Below, piece by piece: positions 32,214 to 41,502 of a stretch of 64,000 nucleotides of DNA (its first letter is position 1; every line of letters starts with the position of its first letter). The notes under the pieces were generated by a model. It was not told the origin of the DNA, made no database searches, and saw only the letters and a program-made list of their open reading frames with translations. Source of the DNA: Bordetella genomosp. 10 (GTDB lineage: Bacteria > Pseudomonadota > Gammaproteobacteria > Burkholderiales > Burkholderiaceae_B); assembly GCF_002261225.1 (NCBI RefSeq), contig NZ_NEVM01000001.1, positions 124,001-188,000 on the forward strand, written 5' to 3'. The translations under genes and the position numbers were made by a program.

Positions 32214-33851
32214 ATGCATCGTAGAAAACTGCTGAAGGCCTCCCTGGCCTTGACCGCCGCTACCGGCCTGCCCGCCAGCGCGTTTTTCGCCGCCTCCGCC
32301 TACGCCGCCGACCCGACCAAGCGAGGGACCGGCGCGAAGTTCGACTTCAAGCAACTGCAGACGCGCGCCCGCGACCTGGCCGGCGAAACCTTCATCGATG
32401 GCCGCCAGAAGCTGCCCGAGACGTTGTCGAAGATGACGCCGCAGCAGTTCAACGCCATCCAGTACGATCCCGCGCATTCGCTGTGGCACGACCAGCACGG
32501 CAAGCTGGACGTGCAGTTCTTCCACGTCGGCATGGATTTCCGCCAGCCCGTGCGGATGCATACCATCGACCCGAAGACGCGCGAGGTGCGCGAGATTCCC
32601 TTCCGGCCGGCCCTGTTCAATTACGCCGACAGCGGCGTGGACGTGAACCAGCTCAAGGGCGACCTCGGCTTTTCGGGCCTGAAGGTGTTCAAGGCGCCCA
32701 ACATCGCCAAGTACGACATCGTCTCCTTCCTGGGGGCCAGCTATTTCCGCGCGGTGGACAACACCGGTCAGTACGGCCTGTCGGCGCGCGGCCTGGCGAT
32801 CAACACCTACGCCGGCGTGCCCGAGGAATTCCCCCACTTCACCGAATTCTGGTTCGAGACCCCGGCCGCCGGCGCGACCCGCTTCGTGCTCTACGCGCTG
32901 CTCGATTCGCTGAGCGCCACCGGCGCCTATCGTTTCGACATCGATTGCCTGGCCGACCGCGTGGTGATGGACATCGACGCCTATCTCTACGCGCGCCGCG
33001 ATATCAAGCAACTGGGCATCACGCCGATGACCAGCATGTTCAGTTGCGGCGGCTACGAACGCCGCATGTGCGACACCATCCATCCCAACATCCACGATTC
33101 CGACCGGCTGTCGATGTGGCGCGGCGAGGGCGAGTGGGTGTGCCGGCCGCTGAACAACCCGGAGCGCATCGCCTTCAGCACCTTCCAGGACGAGAATCCG
33201 CGCGGTTTCGGGCTGGTGCAGAGCAATCACGATTTCGCCACGTACCAGGACACCGTGGACTGGTACAGCCGCCGTCCCAGCCTGTGGGTGGAGCCGACCA
33301 CGCCCTGGGGCAAGGGCACGGTGGACCTGATGGAGCTGCCGACCACCGGCGAGACGCTGGACAACGTCGTGGCCTTCTGGAATCCCCAGGAGCCGGTCAA
33401 GGCGGGCGCGGAATTGCGCTTCGGCTACAAGCTGCACTGGGCCGCGCTGCCGCCCGTCAAGCCGACGCTGGCGCAGGTGCTGGCGACCCGTTCCGGCATG
33501 GGCGGCTTCACGGAAGGATGGGCGCCCGGCGAGCATTATCCGGACAAGTGGGCGCGCCGCTTCGCCATCGATTTCGTCGGCGGCCCGCTGCGCGGCATGG
33601 ACAAGAACGAACGCCTGGAGTCCGTGGTGACGGTCAGCCACGGCGAGGCGCGCGACCAGCAGATCTTCGCGCTGCATCCCGCGGTCGAGGGTTTCCGCGC
33701 GATGTTCGACTGGTATCCGACCGGCGACAGCGTGGACCCGGTGGAGATGCGCCTGTTCATCCGCCGCATCAAGGACAAGAAGGTCCTGAGCGAAACCTGG
33801 CTGTACCAATACTTCCCGCCGGCGCCGGACAAGCGTAAGTATCCGGCGTAG
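32214..33851 (+). CDS. opgD: Periplasmic glucan biosynthesis protein, OpgD/MdoD type
   Basis: 545 residues. The N-terminus [20 protein letters not shown] is a twin-arginine signal, cleaved probably after SAYAAD; this is a mark of OpgD as opposed to the Sec-exported OpgG. The mature part has the OpgG/OpgD beta-sandwich features: [75 protein letters not shown] and [20 protein letters not shown] in parts. OpgD shapes the backbone length or branching of osmoregulated periplasmic glucans. No opgH or opgG lies next to it. Choice of OpgD over OpgG rests on the Tat signal and length. Confidence 0.85.
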   Translation: MHRRKLLKASLALTAATGLPASAFFAASAYAADPTKRGTGAKFDFKQLQTRARDLAGETFIDGRQKLPETLSKMTPQQFNAIQYDPAHSLWHDQHGKLDVQFFHVGMDFRQPVRMHTIDPKTREVREIPFRPALFNYADSGVDVNQLKGDLGFSGLKVFKAPNIAKYDIVSFLGASYFRAVDNTGQYGLSARGLAINTYAGVPEEFPHFTEFWFETPAAGATRFVLYALLDSLSATGAYRFDIDCLADRVVMDIDAYLYARRDIKQLGITPMTSMFSCGGYERRMCDTIHPNIHDSDRLSMWRGEGEWVCRPLNNPERIAFSTFQDENPRGFGLVQSNHDFATYQDTVDWYSRRPSLWVEPTTPWGKGTVDLMELPTTGETLDNVVAFWNPQEPVKAGAELRFGYKLHWAALPPVKPTLAQVLATRSGMGGFTEGWAPGEHYPDKWARRFAIDFVGGPLRGMDKNERLESVVTVSHGEARDQQIFALHPAVEGFRAMFDWYPTGDSVDPVEMRLFIRRIKDKKVLSETWLYQYFPPAPDKRKYPA

Positions 33852-33881
33852 GGGGCTTCGGCCTGGCCGGTTCAGACCCCC
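33851..33881. terminator. Convergent-gene hairpin over the opgD and livGF stops
   Basis: GGGGG (33851-33855) pairs with CCCCC (33877-33881), and an inner CGGCC-T-GGCCG stem lies between. The structure covers the 20-bp gap between the two convergent stop codons. No T-tract is present, so a role in termination is inferred from place only. Confidence 0.35.
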
Positions 33882-35428
33882 AGCCAGGCCATGCGGGCGG
33901 CCGTGTCGGCGTTCAGGTCCGCCATGGCGCCCGCGTAGCGGATGCGGCCCTGGTCCAGCACATAGGCGCGGTCCGCGACCAGCGCCGCGAAGTGCAGATT
34001 CTGTTCCGATAGCAGGATGCTGGCGCCCTGGCGCTTGAGCGCCAGGATCATGGCGGCCATCTGTTCGACGACGACGGGGGCCACGCCTTCGGAAGGTTCG
34101 TCCAGCAATACGAGATAGGGATTGCCCATGAGCGTGCGCGCCACGGCCAGCATCTGCTGCTCGCCGCCGCTCATCTGGCCGCCCGCGCGATCGCGCAGGG
34201 TGGCCAGGTGGGGGAATTGGGCATAGAGCCGCGCGGCGTCCCAATCGGGGCCGGCCGCGCCGTCGGGCCAGCGGCGCGGCGCCTGGCGCGCCAGGGCCAG
34301 GTTCTGGTCGACGGTGAGATCGGTGAAGATGCGGCGTTCTTCCGGCACGTAGCCCAGGCCCAGGCGGGCGATGCGGTGCGCCGGCCAGCCGGCGATGTCG
34401 CGGCCCATGAACGCGACGCGGCCCTGGCTGGCGGGCAGCAGCCCCATCAGCGTCTTGATGGTGGTGGACTTGCCGGCGCCGTTGCGGCCCATCAGCGCGA
34501 CGACCTCGCCGCGCCGCACTTCCAGGTCGATGCCGAAGAGAATGCGCGCGGCGCCATAGCCGCCATGCAGGTCCTGGACCCGCAGCAGCGTTTCTCCCAC
34601 GGGCGGCGCGGCGGGCGCAGGACGCGGCGCCGGGTCGGCCGGCGCGGCGCCCTGGCCATCCTCGCCGGCGACCCTGTCCGTGAACGTCGCGCCGCTGCCG
34701 AAATACACCGCCTGGACCCGCGCATCGTCGCGCACCTGCGCCGGCGTGCCTTGCGCGATGAGCTTGCCGCGGGCCAGCACCAGCAGGCGGTCGGCGTGGG
34801 CGAAGACGACGTCCATGCTGTGCTCGGTGAACAGCACCGCCATGCCGCGTTCGCGCACCAGCCGCTGGGTCAGGGCCATCAGCGCATGGCGTTCGGCCGG
34901 CGCCATGCCGGCGGTGGGCTCGTCCATCAGCAGCAGGCGCGGCGCGCCGGCCAGGGCCACGGCCAGTTCGACGCGCTTGACGTCCCCGTAGGCCAGTTCG
35001 CCGCAGGGCCGCTCCGCCTGGGCCTGCATGCCGACCTGGTCCAGCAAGGCCAGGGCGGCCTCGCGCCGCGCGGCGCGCGCCGGCCGCCAGGCACGGAAGA
35101 TCTTGCGGTCTTGCGCGAGCAAGGCCGTCTGCACGTTTTCCAGCACGGTCATGCCGGCGAAGGTGGCGGCCACCTGGAAGGTGCGGCCCACGCCCAGGCG
35201 CGCGATCGCGCGCGGCGGCAGGCCGGTGATGTCGCGGCCGTCCAGCCGCACCTGGCCGGCCGAGGGGCGAAGCTGGCCGCCGATCATGTTGAAGGTGGTC
35301 GACTTGCCCGCGCCGTTCGGACCGATGAGGGCCAGCATCTCGCCCGCTTCCAGGTCGAAGCCGATATCGTCGACGGCCCGCACGCCGCCGAAGGCGCGCG
35401 ACAGGTGCCTGACTTGCAGCAAGGTCAT
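33872..35428 (-). CDS. Fused LivG-LivF double ATPase of a branched-chain amino acid-type ABC transporter
   Basis: 518 residues holding two complete ABC domains. The LivG-like half (1-245) has Walker A GPNGAGKST at 36-44, signature LAYGDVKRVELA and Walker B LLLMDEPTAGMAP. A Pro/Ala-rich linker of about 35 residues follows. The LivF-like half has Walker A GRNGAGKST at 314-322, GGYGAARILFGIDLEV, signature MSGGEQQMLAVARTL and Walker B LVLLDEPSEGVAP. These two ATPases are normally separate genes. The start overlaps the stop of the fused permease gene (ATGA). Substrates of this HAAT-type family include amino acids, amides, urea and aromatic acids. Confidence 0.92.
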   Translation of the reverse strand: MTLLQVRHLSRAFGGVRAVDDIGFDLEAGEMLALIGPNGAGKSTTFNMIGGQLRPSAGQVRLDGRDITGLPPRAIARLGVGRTFQVAATFAGMTVLENVQTALLAQDRKIFRAWRPARAARREAALALLDQVGMQAQAERPCGELAYGDVKRVELAVALAGAPRLLLMDEPTAGMAPAERHALMALTQRLVRERGMAVLFTEHSMDVVFAHADRLLVLARGKLIAQGTPAQVRDDARVQAVYFGSGATFTDRVAGEDGQGAAPADPAPRPAPAAPPVGETLLRVQDLHGGYGAARILFGIDLEVRRGEVVALMGRNGAGKSTTIKTLMGLLPASQGRVAFMGRDIAGWPAHRIARLGLGYVPEERRIFTDLTVDQNLALARQAPRRWPDGAAGPDWDAARLYAQFPHLATLRDRAGGQMSGGEQQMLAVARTLMGNPYLVLLDEPSEGVAPVVVEQMAAMILALKRQGASILLSEQNLHFAALVADRAYVLDQGRIRYAGAMADLNADTAARMAWLGV

Positions 35429-37338
35429 GGCGCGGCCCTCCGGGCCTCGCCGTTGCGCCACGCCCGCGCCCGCTGCGCGAGGCGCAGGGCATAGCCGGCG
35501 ATGCCTTGCGGAAAGGCCAGCACCAGCAGCAGGATGGACAAGCCCAGCAAGGCGCGCCAATAGTCCGTCGCGCGGATCGCCATGTCCTGCAACACGGTGT
35601 AGACGGCGGCGCCCGCCAACGGGCCGGCCAAGGTCTGCACGCCGCCCAGCAGCACCATCACCAGGGCGTCGACCGATTTGCCCATGCCTATCATGTCCGG
35701 CCCGATGCTGCCCTTGGAAAAGGCGGCGAGCGCGCCCGCCAGCCCGGCGAAGACGCCCGCCGCCGTGAAGGCCGCCCATTGCACGCGCTTGACCGGGATG
35801 CCGGCGGCCTCGGCGCGCAGCGGCGAGTCGCGGCCCGCCCGCATGGCCAGGCCGAAGGGCGAGAACAGGATGCGCCGCAGCAGCACGGTGCTGGCGGCCA
35901 CCAGCGCCAGCGTCAGGTAGTAATAGGCGTCGCCGGACAGGTAATCGGCGGGCCAGACGCCGATGATGCCGTTGGAGCCGCCGGTAAAACCGTCCCACTG
36001 GAACACCACGGACCAGACGATCTGGGCGAAGGCCAGCGTCAGCATCGCCAGGTAGACGCCGGACAGGCGCACGCAGAACCATCCGAACAGCAGCGCGCCC
36101 AGGCCGGCGGCCAGCGGCGCCAGGGCCAATGCCAGCGGCATGGGCAGGGCGGCCGACTTCAGCAGCAGCGCCGCGCCGTACGCGCCCAGGCCGAAGCAGG
36201 CGGCGTGGCCGAAGGAATGCATGCCCGCGGGCCCCATGATGAAATGCAGGCTCAGCGCGTAGAGGGCCGCGATCAGCACATCCAGCGCGAGCACCGGCGC
36301 ATAGGGAAACCAGGGCGCGAGTCGCGGCAGCACGGCCAGCGCCAGCAGCACGGCCAGGCCCAGCGCCTTGAGCGCCGGCGTGGCGGGCCGCAAGGGCGGC
36401 TCGGGCGGCGCCGGATTGCGCGCGGCGGCCTGGGGCCGGCCCAGCAGGCCCCAGGGACGCAGGACCAGCACCAGCGCCATCACCACGAATTCCGCCACCA
36501 GCGTCATCTTGGGAAAGGCCAACTCCACGCCCGCCACCGTGACCACGCCCAGGCCGATGCACAAGGCCTTGGTTTCCGCGATCAGCAGCGCGGCCGCGTA
36601 GGCGCCCGGTATCGAGCCCATGCCGCCGACCACCACGATGACGAAGGCTTCGCCGATCGCGCGCAGGTCCAGTCCCAGGCTGGCGGCCTCGCGCGGCAAC
36701 TGGACGGCGCCGCCCAGTCCCGCCAGCATCGCGCCCAGCGCGAAGACGCCCGTGAAGAGCCAGGCCTGGTTGACGCCGAGCGCGCCGAGCATTTCGCGGT
36801 CCTGGGTGGCGGCGCGCACCAGCGTGCCCCAGCGCGTGCGGGTCAGCAGCAGCCACAGCAGCAGCAGGACCAGGGGGCCCAGCGCGATCAGCACCAGGTT
36901 GTAGACGGGGTAGAGACGGTCCAGCAGCTTGACGGCGCCCGTCAGGCCCGGCGCGCGCCGGCCCAGCAGGTCTTCCGGTCCCCACAGCCACAGCGTGGCG
37001 TCGTTGATGATCAGCACCAGCGCGAAGGTCGCCAGCAACTGGAACAGCTCGGGCGCGCGGTAGATCCGCCGCAGCAGGACGATCTCCAGCAACGCGCCCA
37101 GCGCGCCCACGGCCAGCGCGGCCAGCAGTATCCCCGCCCAGAAGCCCAGCGGCGTGGCGCCGATGCGTTCGACGATGGAATAGGCCGCGTACAGGCCCAG
37201 CATGTACAGCGAACCGTGCGCGAAGTTGACGATGCGCGTGACGCCGAAGATCAGCGAGAGGCCGGCGGCGACGAGAAAGAGCGATGAAGCTTCGGCCAGG
37301 CCGTTGAGCAACTGCGCCAGGAATCCCGTCAGATCCAT
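35425..37338 (-). CDS. Fused LivH-LivM permease of a branched-chain amino acid-type ABC transporter
   Basis: 637 residues. The first half is LivH-like: LFLVAAGLSLIFGVTRIVNF, AHGSLYMLGLYAAYS, AFVIVVVGGMGSIPGAYAAA. After a Pro/Ala-rich linker near 320-335 the second half is LivM-like: LSLHFIMGPAGMHSFGHAAC, FGLGAYGAALLL, YLAMLTLAFAQIVWSV, GGSNGIIGV and VMVLLGGVQTLAGPLAGA. Normally these are two proteins that form a heterodimer; here one chain supplies both. I set the start at the ATG at 37338 because the first helix follows directly. No binding-protein gene is next to it, so the receptor must be encoded elsewhere. Confidence 0.92.
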   Translation of the reverse strand: MDLTGFLAQLLNGLAEASSLFLVAAGLSLIFGVTRIVNFAHGSLYMLGLYAAYSIVERIGATPLGFWAGILLAALAVGALGALLEIVLLRRIYRAPELFQLLATFALVLIINDATLWLWGPEDLLGRRAPGLTGAVKLLDRLYPVYNLVLIALGPLVLLLLWLLLTRTRWGTLVRAATQDREMLGALGVNQAWLFTGVFALGAMLAGLGGAVQLPREAASLGLDLRAIGEAFVIVVVGGMGSIPGAYAAALLIAETKALCIGLGVVTVAGVELAFPKMTLVAEFVVMALVLVLRPWGLLGRPQAAARNPAPPEPPLRPATPALKALGLAVLLALAVLPRLAPWFPYAPVLALDVLIAALYALSLHFIMGPAGMHSFGHAACFGLGAYGAALLLKSAALPMPLALALAPLAAGLGALLFGWFCVRLSGVYLAMLTLAFAQIVWSVVFQWDGFTGGSNGIIGVWPADYLSGDAYYYLTLALVAASTVLLRRILFSPFGLAMRAGRDSPLRAEAAGIPVKRVQWAAFTAAGVFAGLAGALAAFSKGSIGPDMIGMGKSVDALVMVLLGGVQTLAGPLAGAAVYTVLQDMAIRATDYWRALLGLSILLLVLAFPQGIAGYALRLAQRARAWRNGEARRAAP

Positions 37339-37474
37339 GGCCGGGCGATGAACATGATTTCCCCTTGATTCTTGTCGGCGGCGCGGCGGCTTGTGATGTG
37401 CGCATCGCGCGTCGATGGCGCGAGTATACGGCCCGGTCCGTGACAACCCTGCCGCTAGCCGGGTTTGTAAAAGG

Positions 37475-37497
37475 ATTAATTCTCGTTTGTATTAATA
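37475..37497 (+). promoter_or_regulatory. Fur-box-like sequence ahead of orfX-sodA
   Basis: The AT-rich segment ATTAATTCTCGTTTGTATTA and following bases resembles Fur sites of the beta- and gammaproteobacterial type (AATTATTCTCATTTGCATT), and stands out against the GC-rich surroundings. It lies about 35-55 bp before the start at 37531. The match is partial, so this rests on base composition, the TTCTCGTTTG core and gene context (Mn-superoxide dismutase). Confidence 0.5.
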
Positions 37498-37530
37498 TTA
37501 ACTGGCGATCCATCACACCCGGGAGGTTCC

Positions 37531-38007
37531 ATGCAGGCCCTCACCTCGCATCTTTCCTTGGCCAGCGCCGCTGGCGGCGGCCTCGCGCGGTGGCGCGGCG
37601 CCATCGCCCGCGGCAATCGGGCATTCGAGCAGGCCGACTATCGGCAGGCCCTGGCGCGCTATCGGACGGCGCTGGCGCAGGCCGAGGCCTTGCTGGGCGC
37701 CTGCGACGACATCGACGGCGCGCTCGCCGCTTTCGTCGTGGCGCATCACAACCTGGCCGATACCTGGCTGCGCCTGGGCCGCGACGACGAACGGGGCGAG
37801 CATCTGGCCGCCGCGCATGAAGCTCTGCACCGCATGATGGCCGACGACGCCATGCCCCCGGCCTGGCGCGAGGCGGCATTGCGCCACAGCCGCGTGAGCC
37901 ATGCCGAACTGGTCCGTTTCCTGGCCGCCTGCCCCGGGCACGCGCGCGCCCGCGCCGCGCATGCCCTGAATGCCGCGGCGGCTTTCCAGGAGCAGGGCCC
38001 GCATTGA
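37531..38007 (+). CDS. OrfX-like helical protein upstream of Mn-SOD
   Basis: 158 residues, all-helical by eye. [20 protein letters not shown] and [16 protein letters not shown] look like TPR-type helix pairs; the C-terminus is Ala/His-rich. I do not know its function. The size, helical character and place directly before a manganese superoxide dismutase gene resemble the OrfX protein of the Fur-controlled fagA-fumC-orfX-sodA operon of Pseudomonas aeruginosa; this is an analogy from context. GGGAGGTTCC precedes the ATG. It is divergent from the fused Liv permease. Confidence 0.7.
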   Translation: MQALTSHLSLASAAGGGLARWRGAIARGNRAFEQADYRQALARYRTALAQAEALLGACDDIDGALAAFVVAHHNLADTWLRLGRDDERGEHLAAAHEALHRMMADDAMPPAWREAALRHSRVSHAELVRFLAACPGHARARAAHALNAAAAFQEQGPH

Positions 38008-38120
38008 GCAGCCACCCGGCGCCCTCGCCGTTATGCCGCGGCGCGCCCCGTCATCGCGGCATGCCGCTTCTCTTCTTATTCCAACGATTCATTCACGCGA
38101 ACCCGCACTGGAGATTTGCC

Positions 38121-38728
<608 letters not shown>

Positions 38729-38732
<4 letters not shown>

Positions 38733-38746
38733 TCAGCGCTGATCAG
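38729..38746. repeat. 18-bp perfect palindrome containing both convergent stop codons
   Basis: CTGATCAGCGCTGATCAG is its own reverse complement. It contains the TGA of sodA (38730-38732) and, on the other strand, the TGA of the unknown gene that ends at 38743. It could fold as a short bidirectional terminator hairpin although no T-tract follows. Confidence 0.7.
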
Positions 38747-39306
38747 AGCAAGCTGCGCAAGGCGCCCAGCGCGTCGGTGAGCTGGGCGCTGGCGGCCGAC
38801 GCCTGCACGGGCGCCGCCGCCGCGGTCTGTCCCAGGCCCGCCGCGCCGGCCAACTGGCCGGTGGAGGCGGCCTGCTTGAGGCGTTCCTGCAGTTGCTGCG
38901 TGATCTGCGCCTGCTGTTGCGGCGTCATCGCTTCGAACTGCTCCTTGGTGATGCCCATGCCGGACAGCATGGTGTAGAACATCTGCTGGGGCAGCGAGGA
39001 CGAGGTGTACTGGCGCAGCGCATCTTCGGCGGAACCGGTCGCCAGGCTGGACGCGCCGATTGAGGACGCGCTGGACGCCGCGTCGGCGCTGGCGATCGAC
39101 GTCGACACGGTAATGCCCGTGTCGTTGCTTGCCGTGGCATCGGCGTCGCCGGCGGCCGTCGACTGGGTTTGCGCGCTCACGCCCAACGCCTGGGACAACT
39201 GCTGCTGGAAGCTGTCGCTGTTCTGCGCATCGTCGGCTGCCGTGATGCCGTGCTTGTGGTTCGAGAACAGGTTGGTCTTGGGAATGATCAGGCCGAGATC
39301 GCTCAT
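38743..39306 (-). CDS. Uncharacterised Gln/Ala/Ser-rich protein
   Basis: 187 residues from the ATG at 39306 (AGGCGGCACC upstream). I do not recognise a family. The start MSDLGLIIPKTNLFSNHKHG is followed by a low-complexity Ser/Ala/Thr/Asp-rich middle (about 45-90), then a conserved-looking SSSLPQQMFYTMLSGMGITK block and an amphipathic MTPQQQAQITQQLQERLKQA helix. No signal peptide, Cys or membrane segment is visible. The layout (short N-terminal motif, disordered spacer, helical C-terminus) would fit a secreted or surface-structure-associated protein, but that is a guess. Convergent with sodA, divergent from the phosphoesterase gene. Confidence 0.7.
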   Translation of the reverse strand: MSDLGLIIPKTNLFSNHKHGITAADDAQNSDSFQQQLSQALGVSAQTQSTAAGDADATASNDTGITVSTSIASADAASSASSIGASSLATGSAEDALRQYTSSSLPQQMFYTMLSGMGITKEQFEAMTPQQQAQITQQLQERLKQAASTGQLAGAAGLGQTAAAAPVQASAASAQLTDALGALRSLL

Positions 39307-39484
39307 GGTGCCGCCTTGCGTGTCGCGTCCGCCGCGGGACGCTGGAGCGGGAATTATAGGGAGCGGCGCGGCAAAAGTAGATGAGATTCGACGGCGCGTA
39401 ACGTTGCGCTCGATCACATTTCTGTAACGGCGCGGGCCTGGACTATTCTTGCAAAGGTCCACTCATCGATCCCGCCATCCGCCC

Positions 39485-40312
39485 ATGCGCCTGCAACTGT
39501 TGTCCGACCTGCATCTCGAACACAATCACGACTTCGTCGCCACGCCCGCGCCCGGCGCGGACCTGCTGGTGCTGGCGGGCGACATCGGCTCCTGTCGCGG
39601 CGACGGGCCCGCCGACCCGGGCGAGCACGATTTCGCCCTGCGCCAGTTTTCGCCGCGGCACGGCTGGCCCACGCCCGTCCTCTACATTCCCGGCAACCAT
39701 GAATACGACCGCGTCGATTTCGATGCGGCGCATGCCCGCCTGCGCGAGCTCTGCGACGCGCTGGACATCCGCTGGCTGGAGCGCGAAAGCCTCGTGGTGG
39801 ACGGCGTGCGTTTCATCGGCACCACCTTGTGGGCCGATTTCGATGCCCTGGCCACCCCGCGCGACGGCATGAAGCAGGTGCTGGACAAGCGCGGCAAGGC
39901 CTATCGCGCGGCGGACTTCTACCTGGCCAAGGCCGGCACCGTGCGGGACGGCCAGCCCTTCATGGCCGAGCAGATGCGCGAGCAGGCGCTGGCCTGCCAG
40001 GAATGGCTGCGCGCCGCGCTGGCCCGGCCGCACGACGGGCCCACCGTGGCCGTGACGCACTTCGCCCCCACGCTGGCCAGCGCGGACCCGCGCTACGGCG
40101 TGACGCCCGGCACCGCGGGCTTCTGCAACAACCTGGATGACTTGCTGCCGATGGCCGACCTCTGGCTGCACGGCCATCTGCATTGCGCCTTCGACTACGT
40201 GAAGGACGGCTGCCGCGTCGTCGCCAATCCGCTGGGCTACGAGGACAAGGGCGAGCAGGTGGACTTCCAGCCCCATCGCCTGGTCGAGGTCGCTCCGCGC
40301 GCGGCGTCCTAG
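39485..40312 (+). CDS. Calcineurin-like metallophosphoesterase
   Basis: 275 residues from the ATG at 39485. The metal-binding motifs are in order: D8-L-H10 (LLSDLHLEH), GD33 (VLAGDIGS), PGNHEYDR, VTHFAPT and HGHLH. These residues form the di-metal centre of the calcineurin-like family. Natural substrates of these small cytosolic members are usually unknown; nucleotides or phosphodiesters are likely. Stands alone on the plus strand; a 194-bp gap without a visible gene follows. Confidence 0.88.
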   Translation: MRLQLLSDLHLEHNHDFVATPAPGADLLVLAGDIGSCRGDGPADPGEHDFALRQFSPRHGWPTPVLYIPGNHEYDRVDFDAAHARLRELCDALDIRWLERESLVVDGVRFIGTTLWADFDALATPRDGMKQVLDKRGKAYRAADFYLAKAGTVRDGQPFMAEQMREQALACQEWLRAALARPHDGPTVAVTHFAPTLASADPRYGVTPGTAGFCNNLDDLLPMADLWLHGHLHCAFDYVKDGCRVVANPLGYEDKGEQVDFQPHRLVEVAPRAAS

Positions 40313-40506
40313 CTCTCCGCGAATTTCCCGGTCCTGGCTCCCCGCAGCCCGGCAGGGCCGGCCGGAAGGCCTCCGGGGCCAGAAATCCGCAAGCAGTGCC
40401 CAAAGCCTGATGAGTTTTCCTGATGATGTAGTCAGAAGAACTCGTCGCGCTCCACGCGCGCTGCCATTACGATATGCGGATTATTCGACCTATCAGGAGA
40501 CAGAGC

Positions 40507-41481
40507 ATGCGATCGTTCCTGCTCAACGGCGGCCGCGCCCTGCTGGCCGCCGTGGCGTTGACCACGGCCCATTCCGCGTTGGCGGAGTTCCCCGACAAGC
40601 CCATCACGCTGGTCGTCGGCAGCGCGCCGGGCGGCTCGAACGATGTGTTCGCGCGCATACTGGCCAAGCGCCTGGGGGAATCGATGAAGGCCACCATCGT
40701 GGTCGAGAACAAGCCTTCGGCCGGCGGCATCCTGGCCAACGTCCTGGTGGCGAAGGCGCCGGCCGACGGCTACACGCTGGCGGTCGTCTCCTCGACCTTC
40801 ACCACCGGCGCGGCGGTGCGCGACAACCTCAGCTACGACCCGGTCAAGAGCTTCACCCACGTCGCCATGCTGGCCAAGGGCCCGCTGCTGGTGACCGTGG
40901 GCAAGGACTCGCAGTTCAAGGACATCCAGTCGCTGGTCGCCTATGCCAAGCAGCACCCGGACAAGCTGAACTATGGCTCGTCGGGCACCGGCAGCATCAA
41001 CCAGTTCGCGTCGGAAATCTTCTGCGAATCGGCCGGCATCAAGATGACGCACGTGCCCTACAAGGGCATGGGGCCCGCCACCAATGACCTGATGGGCGGC
41101 CAGATCCAGATGCTGATCGCCAGCGCGCCTTCCATCCTGGGCCAGGTCAAAGGCGGCGCGGTGCGCGCGCTGGGCGTGACGGCCGCCGAGAAGTCGCCCA
41201 TCGCGCCGGACCTGCCCGCCCTGGAGCAGGTCGGCTACAAGGGCAGCGCCGTGGACCTGTGGTGGGGCGTGATCGGCCCGGCCAACATGCCCAAGCCGGT
41301 GACCGACAAGCTCAATGGCGCCATCAACGACGCGCTCAAGTCGGCCGAGATGAAGGACTTCTTCCTGAAGGAGGGCGCCGAGCCCGCGCCCGAATCGCCC
41401 GCGCAGTTCAGCGCCTTCGTCACCGAGGAACTGGCGCGCTGGAAACATGTCGCCCAGGCCAAGCACATCAAGGCCGATTGA
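40507..41481 (+). CDS. Bug/TctC-family periplasmic solute receptor
   Basis: 324 residues from the ATG at 40507, preceded by AGGAGACAGAGC. Signal peptide LLAAVALTTAHSALAEF, then FPDKPITLVVGSAPGGSNDV, VENKPSAGGILANV, APADGYTLAVVSS, IKMTHVPYKGMGPA. Two codons-scale gap of 21 bp separates it from the FMN-dependent hydroxyacid oxidase gene, so the pair is probably co-transcribed and the receptor may bind the 2-hydroxy acid that the oxidase uses. Confidence 0.9.
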   Translation: MRSFLLNGGRALLAAVALTTAHSALAEFPDKPITLVVGSAPGGSNDVFARILAKRLGESMKATIVVENKPSAGGILANVLVAKAPADGYTLAVVSSTFTTGAAVRDNLSYDPVKSFTHVAMLAKGPLLVTVGKDSQFKDIQSLVAYAKQHPDKLNYGSSGTGSINQFASEIFCESAGIKMTHVPYKGMGPATNDLMGGQIQMLIASAPSILGQVKGGAVRALGVTAAEKSPIAPDLPALEQVGYKGSAVDLWWGVIGPANMPKPVTDKLNGAINDALKSAEMKDFFLKEGAEPAPESPAQFSAFVTEELARWKHVAQAKHIKAD

Positions 41482-41502
41482 TCCGCGCCGCGGAAGACCG
41501 CC

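Noticed and set aside
33872..37516. Single frame of about 1200 codons covering both Liv genes
   Set aside because: Only the C-terminal 518 codons (the double ATPase) are protein-like; the rest is the out-of-frame shadow of the permease gene, which ends with ATGA overlap at 35425-35428.
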